From Plantago major (taxonomy: Eukaryota > Streptophyta > Magnoliopsida > Lamiales > Plantaginaceae), in the NCBI GenBank assembly GCA_026545765.1, contig CM048844.1:61056545-61120544 (forward strand): DNA of 64,000 nt. Reading direction: 5' to 3'. Made by a program: the position numbers and the translations under genes. Below, in pieces: positions 33,141 to 43,245 of the stretch (within the stretch, counting starts at the first letter, position 1; each line of letters opens with the position of its first letter). The notes beneath the pieces are model-generated. The model had not been told where the DNA came from, searched no databases, and was given only the letters and a program-made list of their open reading frames with translations.

Positions 33141-33852
33141 TTCAAACCTCTACATTCAATTTTATGTATCTTTCACATATTTCGTTTAAAAAAATATTCG
33201 GCATACATCATTTAGTATCCATTAGAATTATAGATACTCGACGGTAAATAATTTATTTTATTATTATGGTAAAGTCAAACCAATGGAGCTGGTGCGAAAA
33301 TGGTTTATGCGAAATTGATCAAAATCATTATTAATTATGCAAGGATATACAAATTAATTGTTAAAATTTCATCCTGCACCATGTTAGATTTTGTAATTAC
33401 ATATTAGTAAAAAATAGATGACAATTAACGAGAAAAACAAAATTATATTTTAGTCCAGACAAACTCGACTACGACTCGAATTAAAACCTGAAAATACATT
33501 TCTGCCCATATTATTATTGTTAACAAACAATAACAAAGCAGATAAATTGCAACCCAAAATGTGAACAATTAATTCTCTAATGAACACCCATTACATTACA
33601 TTAAGAAAAAACACAAATAATATCCATTAACATTCTTTCAATTGCAAAAATGTCCCAATTTCTAACTGAGGTCAACTCCAACATTTGAACGTTAAAATAC
33701 AATCCATTTCACATGTCCAATTCTTAGATTTTCGGCTCCGATGGGGCTCAATGTAATAACCCTTATTATTTCTGCAAACATAAGATAATGGATGACAATT
33801 ATATATATTTTGTAGTCTCTCCAATAAAATTATTGCTCCAAATGCATGTGCA
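33141..33852. other. AT-rich interval upstream of the Helitron Rep exon
   Basis: No coding similarity was recognised; a 64-codon minus frame at 33672-33866 shows no motif. It may be the 5' UTR, first intron or promoter of the Helitron gene that follows, since an acceptor-like ATGTGCAG lies at 33845-33852. Confidence 0.4.
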
Positions 33853-35960
33853 GCGTATTTGGACATGGGTGATCCAGAGTATAAATGTGAACATTGTGGT
33901 GCTTTATTCTGGTTTGAAGAAATGAGACCACCTAATCAAAAAAAAAAAAAAGAATCCTAAGTTCACGCTATGTTGCATGAAAGGTCAGGTCAAGCTTCCA
34001 ATTCTTCAACAACCACCTCAGTTGTTAAGTGATCTCCTAGAGGATAGACACGAGAAGAGTCGGAGTTTTATTGAGAACTTACGGGCATATAACATAATGT
34101 TTTCTTTTACTTCTATGGGTGGAAAAATAGACAAAGAGGTTAACAAAGGTCGGGTCCTTATTGTTTCAAGATGGGTGGTCAGAATTTCCACAACATCGGC
34201 TCTTTGTTGCCAGACGAAGAAAAAGAACCAAAGTTTGCTCAACTATACATCTATGACAATGAGCACGAAGTACAAAACAGAATCAATGTTCTTGGGTTAG
34301 TGCCAGTAATATCTATATATTGTTTAATAAAATTCCTTATAATAATAATATTACACGATAATTAGTTCATTTAAGTAAATTTGTATATATGCATGTATGC
34401 AGTGGTGATGGGAAGGGTTTGGACACTTCTATAACAGCCAGCATCAAAGATATGGTCGACTAATATAATCCTTATGCCAAAACATATAGGATGGCCAAGA
34501 TGAAACTTGATGAGCTGATCAGTGATATAAAGGATGGACATATGTTTGGAAAACCAAAAGCACGTAAGTTGGTTTTTTTTTTTTTTTTTTTGTCTCTACA
34601 TGTTTATATTCTATGAAATCCAAAAATGCTTTATAATATCTATTACTCTGAATTTTTTTAGTCATAGACACTGTTGAGTTCCAAAAGCGAGGACTTCTGC
34701 ATGTTCATATTTTGGTAATCCTGAATAAGACGGATGAGGAGAAGATTAAAAATAACATTGATGACTACATATGTGCGGAGTTACCCGACAAGGATACTAA
34801 TCCAAAATTGTACGACGTTGTGTCAACCCATATGATTCACGGACCATGTGGTCCGGCTAGACCTACTTCTCCATGCATGGAGGACAACAGGTGCTCCAAA
34901 CATTTTCCAAAGAGCTACAACGAAAATACCTATGGTGACGATGCTGGATATCAAATATATCGAAGAAGGGACACAAGTGTCATCGTCGATAAAAATGGAG
35001 TTCAGCTTGACAACAGGTAGATTTATATTAATTAAATAGTATGCTTAGGTTATTGTCGTAAATCTAGATTTATATGTTGTCGAACTTAGTATATGAATCG
35101 ACATTTTTAAACAGGTTTATTGTCCCATACAATGCTCAGTTGCTCCTGAAGTACCAATCTCACATTAACATATAATACTGTAAAGGTGGGGCTTCAATGA
35201 AATATTTGTTCAAGTACATGTTGAAAGGAAGTGACAGAGCGGGTGTTACATTCATAAACAGAAATAATAATGATGAGATTAAGAGGCGTACTGATTGCCG
35301 ATACATTTCAGCATGTGAGGCAATATGGAGAACTTTTGAATTCTAGATACATTATAGGATACCTGACGTTTAGCGTTTGGCATTTCATCTAGAGGATGAG
35401 CAAGGGGTACCTTTCAGAGATGGAGATTTCATGTCGGATCTGCTTGATAAGTCTTCAGTTAAGTAGTCGAAGTTTTTTGAATGGTTTGAGCTGAACAAGG
35501 TTGACCCGGAAGCTAGGAAATTGATGTATCCTGAGTTGCCCCGTGAGTATTGCTGAAAGGATGGCCCGAAGAAGTGGTTCCGTAGGAAAACCAAGGCACA
35601 AGCTGTTGGAAGGATGTATAATGTGCCGATGGCATTTGAAAACATGTACTATATGCGACTTATGTTGAATCATGTTAGAGGTGCAACATGTTTCCAGGAT
35701 ATCAGAACAGTGAACGGTGTTGTTTACGAGACCTGCAAGGACTAATGTGCGGCTTTAGGCCTACTAACAGATGACGGGGAGTATGTCCGTGGAATTACTG
35801 AGGCAAGTCACTGGGGATCAGCACGTTTCATACATCATCTTTTTACGATGCTTCTTCTTTCTCGAAGCATGGCGAGACCAGAGGAGGTATGGAGGAAGAC
35901 ATGTAACTTCTTATCTGACGACATTCTATACATCCAGCAAAAAACTTACCATAATCCAGG
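33853..35960 (+). pseudogene. Helitron Rep (HUH) nuclease part
   Basis: Exons in order: DPEYKCEHCGALFWFEE (C-x2-C finger near 33885); FTLCCMKGQVKLPILQQPP; IENLRAYNIMFSFTSMGGK; IGSLLPDEEKEPKFAQLYIY with a frame change before it; YNPYAKTYRMAKMKLDE; then the Rep core VEFQKRGLLHVHIL (HUH = HVH near 34700), MIHGPCGP and CSKHFPKSY; then MKYLFKYMLKGSDR with both catalytic-type tyrosines (YLFKY, near 35200). Likely introns by GT-AG fit: about 34299-34402, 34563-34662, 35017-35114 and 35957-36029. HUH Rep nicks and rejoins DNA for rolling-circle transposition. At least six in-frame stops lie in the 35160-35760 part. Confidence 0.8.
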
Positions 35961-36029
35961 TAATTTGTTAGTAAATTTTATATTTTACCGAAATACTTAT
36001 TACTCATTTTGATTCATTTCGCGATTCAG

Positions 36030-37767
36030 GTTTGAGGCTTACAGATGAACAAATCCATAACCTAGCGTTGCTTGAAATTGAGAAGCTATTGAAAGAAAAC
36101 TGCAGCAGTCTTGCTTTTTTTGAGTCTCTGCCAATTCCAGATGAGTCTATAACTGACAACGCCACGAATCAGTTTATAGTTGATGAGATGTCATACGACA
36201 GAGATGCCATGAGATCGGAATTTGATGGACTGTACCCACGTTTGACCAGCGTACAATTTACGATAAGATTATGGATGCAGTTGACGGGGGCAGAGGTGGT
36301 GTGTTCTTTTTATACGGCTACGATGGTACATGCAAGACTTTTATTTGGAGGACGTTGTGTTTCAGCTTTCGTGCTAGAGGAGATATAGTGCTTCCAGTAG
36401 CATCAAGTGGTATTGCATCACTCTTGCTACCTAGAGGTAGGACTGCTCATTATAGGTTTGGTATTCCTTTCAAGTGTCATGAGGAATCAACATGCAGCAA
36501 GTTGAAGCCGGATTCTGATGTCATCGGCTTACTCAAGCAAACCAAACTTATAATTTGGGATGAGGCACCGATGACCAACAAACATTGCTTTGAGGCACTC
36601 GACAGGAGTCTAAGAGATGTTATGAAATGTCCAGATGATCCTTTCGGTGGCTTAGTAGTTGTATTCAGTGAAGATTTCAGGCAAATTTTGCCAGTTATTC
36701 CTTGTGGTAGCAGATTTGATATTGTAAATGCCTCTCTATGCTCTTCGATAGTGTGGGATTCATGTGAGGTTCTAAAACTCACAAAAAACATGTGATTGCA
36801 GGTAAATAGTAAAAATTCCCGGTTACTATCATATGAATTGTTATGTTATGTTGTTCTTTTTAATTAACACCTTTTTTTCTATTAAGTCCGGATCATCAGC
36901 TGTTGAGGTTAGTGAAACTAAAGATTTTGCCGAGTGGATACTACAAGTCGGTGATGGGGTCGCGGGCAAACCCAATGATGGCGAGGTAGACATCAAGTTA
37001 CCTGATGACATACTTATTCGTGAAGTAAGTAATCCTATTTGCACCATTGTAGACTGCACATATCCTTCCCTTTTGGATCACTTAGTCGATCCAACTATAG
37101 ATCCGACTTCCATCACTGTGCTGTTCTTGCACCGACTAATGAAATGGTCAATGAGATTAATGACTATGTCATGTCTAAAATGCCTGGTGATCCTGTGGAG
37201 TACTTAAGTGCTGATAGCATAAGCTAGACCGAGTCAGTAGATAGTGAAATGGCAGAATTATTCTCATTAGAATTCTTGAACACTATTAATTGCTCGGGAC
37301 TACCTAATCATAGTATAGTGCTTAAGTTTTGATGCATTATCATGCTTTTGAGAAATATTGACCAGACTTCTGAGTTGTGCAATGGAACAAGGCTTATAGT
37401 AACTAATTTGGGGAAACATATCATTGAAGCAAGAATGATATCTGGAATGAATGCCGGTCAAAAGGTTTTCATCCATAGGATGACGATGAGCCCATCTGAT
37501 GAGATTAAGTTTCCTCTAAGTTTTGATAGGAGACAATTTCCTATATCCGTCTGCTTTGTAATGACGATAAATAAAAGTCTGGGACACTCTCTCTCTCATG
37601 TCGGTCTCTACCTACCTTCTCCTATATTCAGCCACAGACAACTGTATGTTGCTCTCTCTAGAGTTACAAGTAGAAAGGGACTGAAAGTACTCATATGTGA
37701 TAATGAAGGTAAGACGTACGACACGACAACCAACGTGGTTTACAAAGAAGTTTTCGATAAATTATAA
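36030..37767 (+). pseudogene. Helitron PIF1-type helicase part
   Basis: After an intron, LRLTDEQIHNLALLEIEKLL opens the helicase. IYDKIMDAVDGGRGGVFF then lies in a different frame (change near 36257). Motif I reads GYDGTCKTF, where the family has GYGGTGKTF, so the invariant Walker A Gly is Cys. Walker B is LIIWDEAPM. FGGLVVVFSEDFRQILPV follows (family GGDFRQ, here SEDFRQ). An intron of about 36800-36890 precedes AEWILQVGDG, VLAPTNEMVNEIN, MSKMPGDPVEYLSADS and the C-terminal SRVTSRKGLKVLICDN. The helicase would unwind DNA during transposition. Stops near 37227 and 37332 and the Walker change mark it as inactive. Confidence 0.85.
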
Positions 37768-38039
37768 GGTAAATTTATTTTTTCATATATGTTTGTTAAC
37801 TTACATATTTTCATTTATGTTTTATGTTTCTCAATTTATAATACATCTAAGCGTATATCCTTATACTTTTACAGGTACGGATGCCTTCGTATGAAGTCAA
37901 GTCATACCAGTAATTTACTAGATTTTACTCAATGCAAAACTATTATTCTTGTACGTCAAGAATTTGTTAATTCTTACAAACTATGATCCTCATATTATAC
38001 ATTATTTTTTGAACCACCTTAAATATACCAATTTTCGCT

Positions 38040-38460
38040 ATAGCATTCTTAAGTGTATGCATGATAATGCTTATCAGATATATAGATCAAACTACCGAAT
38101 TGTAAAATGGATTAAATCTAGCTCATAGTTACTAATGTTAGAAAGCATATTATTGAGGCAAATATAATATCGATAGTCTACCCAGCCCAAAAGGTTTATC
38201 ATTCAAATTGTGATGGTTAGCCCGTTCTACAAGATGAAGTTCCCTATCAATTTTGATAGAATATAGTTCCCCATATCGTCTATTTTGCAATGACCATAAA
38301 CAAACGTCCTTGGCAATCTTTCTCACACGTCGGCCTCTACCACCTCACCCGTATTCAAACGTGAACAATTGCATGTTCTCTCTCTACGGTTACCAGTAAG
38401 AAGAGATTCAATGTATTTATATAAGACGAAGTTGGTAAAACATATGATACAACATGTTCA
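38040..38460 (+). pseudogene. Second, decayed copy of the helicase C-terminus
   Basis: The nucleotide sequence parallels 37340-37730 and 41040-41440: GCATGATAATGCTTATCAGA (LLRNI region), CCTATCAATTTTGATAGAAT (FDRR region), CGGCCTCTACCACCTCACCC (VGLYLPSP region) and TACGGTTACCAGTAAGAAGA (SRVTSKK region). It is full of small changes and clearly the oldest of the three copies. It ends shortly before a Helitron 3' terminus at 38602. Confidence 0.75.
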
Positions 38461-38514
38461 TTAACTTTAGCATTTTATTATACGGTATATTCATTTCTTA
38501 TTTTGAGTTTGGCC

Positions 38515-38625
38515 TCCACTTAGATTGTACTAGTTAATGAACATGTCGTATTAACGACATCGATTTCCACTTAGATTCGAGTATCGACGGGCCATTAACT
38601 AGTACAATCTAAGTGGAAATCGATG
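38515..38625. repeat. Fold-back Helitron 3' terminus
   Basis: 25 bases starting TCCACTTAGATTGTACTAGT (38515-38539) are the exact reverse complement of 38593-38617. A second arm CATCGATTTCCACTTAGATT (38558-38577) is the exact reverse complement of 38606-38625. Between them lies ATGTCGT-ATTA-ACGACAT, a small hairpin. The right part reads CGAGTATCGACGGGCCATTA then ACTAG at 38598-38602, the same Helitron end as at 41819 but with a changed left stem. Confidence 0.85.
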
Positions 38626-38853
38626 TGCAACGAATTCTGAAATGAATACTCATAATAATGGAAAGTCCAAAAATTGTGTATAAATATTTCAGTATGTCGT
38701 TAGGTGCATAGGGAAATTAAATTAACATAATATTTTCAATTAATATTTTTATATGGAAAGTGCATTTTGAATACTGCACTATAATAGATTTGATTTAATA
38801 CGACCTTAAAAAGAGTCGTATCATTGCAAATAAGCGTCTTTCTTAAATATTAC

Positions 38854-39142
38854 GAGTTAAATGCATAACACCCTCCTGAGTTATTAATAATGTGCGCGAA
38901 ACCCCCTTGAGTTAACGAATTAGTACCAAACCCCCCTGAGTTATACTCGCTTAGTTGTTCCGTTAACTTTGACTAACGGAGTACTAAAATTGGACAAAAA
39001 CAAACCGTTAACTTTGACTAAGCGAGTACCAAAATTTGTCAAAAAACAAAACAAAAGGTACCAAAGTGGACAATAACAACTAAAGGTACCAAAATCGAAA
39101 CCGTCACAACGTAAGGTACCAAAAATGGGTTTTTTGCTATTT
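38854..39142. mobile_element. Truncated Mutator-like element, family of 19089-19913
   Basis: It starts GAGTTAAATGCATAACACCC, identical to the left end of the 19099 element. GTGCGCGAAACCCCCTTGAG and AACGAATTAGTACCAAACCC follow, matching its subterminal words. An internal part repeats GTTAACTTTGACTAAC/AGCGAGTAC and GGTACCAAAA words. No right inverted end is present; the sequence passes directly into the duplicated segment at 39143. Confidence 0.7.
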
Positions 39143-39400
39143 TCCAAGATTTGTGAAAAATGGGAAAGTACGGGTACGACATATATTGTATAATTATTAA
39201 ACTGACTTACTACAATCATGCTAATGAATGAAACATATATACTTCATTCGCCTCAGAATTATAGGAACATTTGTTAAGATCGAAGTGATTATAACTGTGG
39301 TGATCTCAATAAAATTATCACGGGTTTGGTCGTTAATTTGGATCAACACTCTACCATTCTCGGACTTTTAAATATTACGTTTCATATACTTTTTGACAAG
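39143..39400 (+). repeat. Duplicated segment, copy A (no MITE)
   Basis: It parallels 39947-40440: TACGGGTACGACATATATTG, TTAAACTGACTTACTACAATC, AAGATCGAAGTGATTATAAC, TATCACGGGTTTGGTCGTTA and ATATTACGTTTCATATACTT all have close counterparts there. In this copy GAATGAAACATATATACTTC runs on without a MITE. Copy B leads straight into a helicase 3' part; copy A does not. Confidence 0.8.
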
Positions 39401-39946
39401 GAGATTAAGGTCGAGTGTAAAAGATAATGGGACAAGCCCACATGAGGGGTAAATTGTGCCAAAATAGGAAACGAGACATTTGCATTTACGCATTTATAAA
39501 TGGAATGTGATACATTTATTTTAGGATGTAGGAAGTGCTTTTATTATATGAGTCTCAATCTAAATTCGTTGTCAACGAGTCCGATGTGGGCCAAAGCTCA
39601 GACGTACCAAGGATTCATGAGAACTTACCTGTCCATGTGTCTGGGTAGGGATCTGAACGAGTATGATTATAACACCTTTCTAACATCTATGCTAATAAGT
39701 GATACCTACATATGTTTTATCTAGGGGACCATCTTTACAGAGACGTTAAATAAATCAACAAAAACTATAGTTATAGTATTAAATATTAGGTTTTTACTAA
39801 AAATATTAGTATTATACATATACATAAAAAAATGGCATAAAATATTTGCTAATAAAATATTATTGATATTATATTGTTCAAAATAATATACATATACTAA
39901 ATTACATCAGTTGATCCATTAGGTCACTCATTAATGCAGGTATTTT
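39401..39946. other. Interval between the duplicated segments
   Basis: No gene recognised; a 74-codon frame at 39500-39724 has no known motif. The stretch near 39790-39830 (TTTTTACTAAAAATATTAGT then TTATACATATACATAAAAAA) resembles 6850-6890. Confidence 0.45.
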
Positions 39947-40440
39947 TCAAGAATTTGTGATCAAGAACGTACGGGCACATCATATATTGTATAAGAAATT
40001 AAACTGACTTACTACAATCATGATAATGAATGAACAATATACTCCCTCCGTCCCGGATTCAATTACCCACAAGCCCGGACACAATTTTTTAGAGAAAAGT
40101 GAATAAAGTAGAAAAAATGGTAATAAAGTAGGAAAATATATAATAAAGTAGGAAAGAAAGTGAAAAAAGTATGAGAGAGGGTGAATAAATTAGGGGAGGA
40201 ATTTTCCATTAAAGGGATGAAAGTTGAAATTGGAATATCCCAAAATGGAATGCAGAAAGTTAATTCAGGGCGGAGGGAGTATATTTCATCAGCCCCAAAA
40301 TGATATGTACATAATTTGCTAAGATCGAATTGATTATAATTGTTGGTGATTTCAATGGAAATATCACGAGTTTGGTCATTTGGATCCACACTCTAGCATT
40401 CTTGAACTTATAAATATCATGTTTCATCTACTTCATGAAT
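39947..40440 (+). repeat. Duplicated segment, copy B (with MITE)
   Basis: The counterpart of 39143-39400, with a MITE at 40040-40281 inserted after GAATGAACAATA. The match resumes right after the MITE (TATATTTCATCAGCCCCAAAA against ATATACTTCATTCGCCTCAG). Confidence 0.8.
40040..40281. mobile_element. Stowaway-type MITE, family shared with 9294-9513
   Basis: A 242-bp segment starts TACTCCCTCCGTCCCGGATT and ends CAGGGCGGAGGGAGTA, with TA at both edges. The interior shares CCCACAAGCCCGGACACAA and AGTGAATAAAGTAGAAAA with the 9294 copy. The unoccupied version of its target is seen at 39233-39245. Confidence 0.9.
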
Positions 40441-40461
40441 GCCACTATATCCTCATTTAGA

Positions 40462-41463
40462 ATATGAGATTCATATGAGGTCAGTTGACAAAGAACATGC
40501 AATTGCAAGTAACTAATGTAGTATATATATTCCACATATACTTATTTTATATCGAACTTATGTTTTTAAAGTCCAATTTATTCCTACACAGTTCGGTTCG
40601 CCATCTTCCAAGATTCATGAGATTAAAGGATTTGTTAAGTGGATACTGCAAGTCGATGATGGCACTGCCGATGAAACTAATGACGGCAAGGTTGATATCA
40701 AGATCCCCGAAGATTTATTTATTCAAGAAGTAAGTAATCCCATTTCAACCGTAGTCGATAGTAAATATCATTCGTTGTTAGAGCACTTAGCCAATCCATC
40801 CATTGACCTTGAATATTTTCATCACCAGGTTGTTCTTGCACCTACAAATGAAATAGTTGATGAGATAAATCAGTTTGTCATGTCGAAGATGCCCGGAGAT
40901 AGTGTTGAATATCTGAGCGCGGATAGCATTGCTAGGGAAGATGACTTTGATAACGGTCTCGAGGAGATTTACACGGTAGAAGTCCTTAACATCAATAATT
41001 GCTCTGGACTGCCTCACCATTTCGTCCTGAAGGTTAGGTGTATGATAATTCTTCTGAGAAATATTGATAGGCTTCTGATTGTACAATGGCAAAGGCAGGT
41101 AGTTACTGATCTTGGGAAGCACACCATCGAGGCAAAGATGATATCTGGAATCAACATGGGACCAAAAGCTTTCATTCCCAAGACGATGAGCCCATCGGAC
41201 GAGACGAGGTTTCCTATCAATTTTGATAGGAGACAGTTCCCCATGCCCGCTTTGCTATGACCATAAATAAGTGTCAGGGACAATTTCTCGTGCACATCGG
41301 CCTCTACCTCCCCTCACCTGTATTCAGCCATGGCCTGTTATTTGTTCATTTATCTAGAGTTACCAGCAAGAAGGGATTGAAAGGATTAATTTGCGATGAA
41401 GAGGATAACACATATGACATGACAAGCAACGTGGTCTACAAAGAAGTGATCGATATATTTTGA
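40462..41463 (+). pseudogene. Third helicase C-terminal copy of a Helitron
   Basis: It begins with the LTKNMQLQ end of the helicase core, a likely intron (about 40507-40590), then IKGFVKWILQVDDGT. HQVVLAPTNEIVDEINQFV, MSKMPGDSVEYLSADSIARE, NCSGLPHHFVLKV, MIILLRNID, FDRRQFPMP, TINKCQGQFLVHIGLYLPSP and SRVTSKKGLKGLICDEEDN follow. Motifs I and II are absent, so it is a 3' part only. It is better preserved than the 38040 copy and different from the first, with frame changes near 41080 and 41255. It ends at 41463, about 360 bases before a perfect Helitron terminus. Confidence 0.85.
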
Positions 41464-41560
41464 CTAAGTAATTACAGTGTCGACTACGTTTTTTATATCA
41501 TCTCACTGATTAAAATTTTGACTAAGTAATTACAGTTCAATCTCACTGATTAAAATTTTG
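41461..41560. repeat. Short tandem duplication
   Basis: GACTAAGTAATTACAG and TCTCACTGATTAAAATTTT each occur twice in tandem (41462 and 41519; 41500 and 41542). This is a local duplication just after the helicase stop. Confidence 0.8.
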
Positions 41561-41679
41561 TGAATTTTATAGGCATCGATGACTTTCAAAGCAATGTTGA
41601 AGCCTTCAAGCGAGTACACCATGCTTTTTCTCACATTTTAGTTTTAAGATGTTTGTGAACTTCAACACGTTATGTAGTT

Positions 41680-41760
41680 CCTCCGTCCCGTCCCATGTTT
41701 TCCATTTTGATGTTTTTCGGTCAACCGTCTCCAACTTTGATTACGAAGTACAATTTATTC
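41680..41760. mobile_element. MITE end fragment
   Basis: CTCCGTCCCGTCCCATGTTT, CCATTTTGATG and CGGTCAACCGT resemble one end of the MITE at 42923-43183 (CTCCCTCCGTCCCAGTTTCC, CATTTTGACTTTTCATGGTC). Only one end is present, so it is a truncated copy inside the Helitron 3' region. Confidence 0.55.
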
Positions 41761-41789
41761 ATTTCTTATTTTAAGTTTTGTTTCCATGT

Positions 41790-41819
41790 CCCGTCGAGTA
41801 TCGACGGGCCATTTACTAG
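41790..41819 (+). other. Canonical Helitron 3' terminus
   Basis: A perfect 8-bp hairpin, CCCGTCGA (41790-41797), loop GTA, TCGACGGG (41801-41808), is followed 11 bases later by CTAG ending at 41819 and then a host T. A short stem-loop close to a CTRR end inserted before T is the defining Helitron 3' structure, where rolling-circle transposition terminates. Confidence 0.9.
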
Positions 41820-42444
41820 TATATCTTAATTGAAAAAGTTTTCAAGGAAGAAGATGGTTCAATTTTAATGCCACGTGGCGAAATTCTCCATTCTGATTGG
41901 CTAATAAATTTTTTGGAGGACTTTTTGGTCTATCCACAGTGCATCATGATATCTAGAACAATTAGTAAGGGCAATCGAGTCCATTCAAATATTTCCTTAA
42001 TTATATACACCTCTGTTATTTTTTATATGTTGACTACATATATAGTCTTTATTAAATTTATTATAATTTTATCTACAAAAATTCAAAAAATATTTTGAAC
42101 ACATATTTGAATTCGTCGTGACAGGACGAATCCATAGACATCAATCTTGAATACTATTATTAATTAAATAAATTATTTTATTCGTTAAAATAAAATATAA
42201 CTTTATTAAATAAGATAAAATAAAATAATATAATTTTAAAAATATAGAATTTATTAAAGTAATTCAATCCTACGTGAAATTTTGTGGAATTAATTGTATT
42301 TTTAAGCAGTATATCTTTTCAATAATGTTCATTTTTTGTATATATGTTGGCTGCATACATAGTTTTTTATTAAATATCATATAAGTTTATCTACAAAACT
42401 CCGAAAACATTTTGAACATATATTTCATTTCAACGTGACAAAAA

Positions 42445-42690
42445 CTATATGATCATCAGATATCTGATGTCACCCTTGTATTGATCTTCAGTCATGTAGA
42501 ATGACTCAAAGGGTTCCACAGCAAGTCTTGGCCTTGTGCCTGTTCCAGTGAGGTTTGGGACTCTGTGCACATCATCAGGTTTTCCATAAGGACATTCATC
42601 ATTAAGGTCCTTCCGCATGGCTTCAACTCTCTTGACAACTTCAAAATCCAACCAAGCTTTGACATGATTGGTGTTGATCAAGATTGGCTT
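42445..42690 (-). pseudogene. Captured exon-like fragment, unrecognised protein
   Basis: The minus strand is open without stops for about 80 codons and reads like real protein: KPILINTNHVKAWLDFEVV, then KRVEAMRKDLNDECPYGKPD, VHRVPNLTGTGTRP, LAVEPFESFYMTEDQYKGD, IRYLMII and a stop. Composition is balanced and less AT-rich than its surroundings. I cannot name the family with confidence. It is embedded between copies of a Helitron-like spacer, so capture of a host exon is the likely origin. No start codon context or splice sites were clear. Confidence 0.5.
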
Positions 42691-42922
42691 ATCTTTATAA
42701 AAATGAAATAATATAATTTAAAAATAAAGCGTTTATTAAATTTTTAATATTCACCCATCTATTTAACAAGAAATTAATAAATTTTGATTCTACGATTGAG
42801 CAGAGTCCGAATAGGGGGCGATAATTTTGTTCATTGAAGTTTTTAGCCAGGTTAAACATGAATCTAATATTTTAGCACTTAGATTATCAGTTGAGTGGGT
42901 TTTTATGCAATACAATATGATA

Positions 42923-43183
42923 TACTCCCTCCGTCCCAGTTTCCTTGTCCCATTTTGACTTTTCATGGTCAACGTTTTCAAATTTTGAACTTGATTTACT
43001 CACATATCATACTTTTAATGGATTTTTGAAAAATATATAATGAAAATTTAACATGTGATCTTTAATAATATGAATTTTTAATTTTTTTAACCAACATTAT
43101 CTATGAGTTATTCGCATACGAAGTGTGAAAACGTTGACCATGAAAAGTCAAAATGGGACAACGAAACTGGGACGGGGGGAGTA
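42923..43183. mobile_element. Stowaway-type MITE with long inverted ends
   Basis: A 261-bp segment from TACTCCCTCCGTCCCAGTTT to CTGGGACGGGGGGAGTA. The inverted ends are about 60 bp and nearly perfect (CCCATTTTGACTTTTCATGG against CCATGAAAAGTCAAAATGGG). TA lies at both edges. Two mirror-image open frames beginning MKTLTMKSQNGT are produced by the inverted ends and are not genes. Confidence 0.92.
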
Positions 43184-43245
43184 CAAAATTGATGGGCTAA
43201 ACCCCACCAAATTCATTCAAATTTCAGCCATCCTACCGCATGAAA

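Larger units (their letters stand above)
33853..38602 (+). mobile_element. Helitron with Rep-helicase gene (decayed)
   Basis: A rolling-circle transposon holding an N-terminal zinc-finger region, a Rep/HUH nuclease and a PIF1-type helicase in one intron-containing gene (33853-37767). A second decayed helicase 3' part follows, with a CTAG Helitron end at 38602. The 5' end was not fixed; the TC start at 31743 is one candidate. Several in-frame stops and a frame change make it non-autonomous now. Related 3' parts continue to 41819. Confidence 0.75.

Noticed and set aside
34565-34595. Poly-T run read as a transcription terminator
   Set aside because: It is the pyrimidine tract of a probable intron in the Helitron gene of a plant nuclear genome.
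36030-37767. Host PIF1 DNA helicase gene
   Set aside because: It follows a Helitron HUH Rep region in the same orientation with matching introns and is near Helitron 3' ends, so it is the transposon's helicase.
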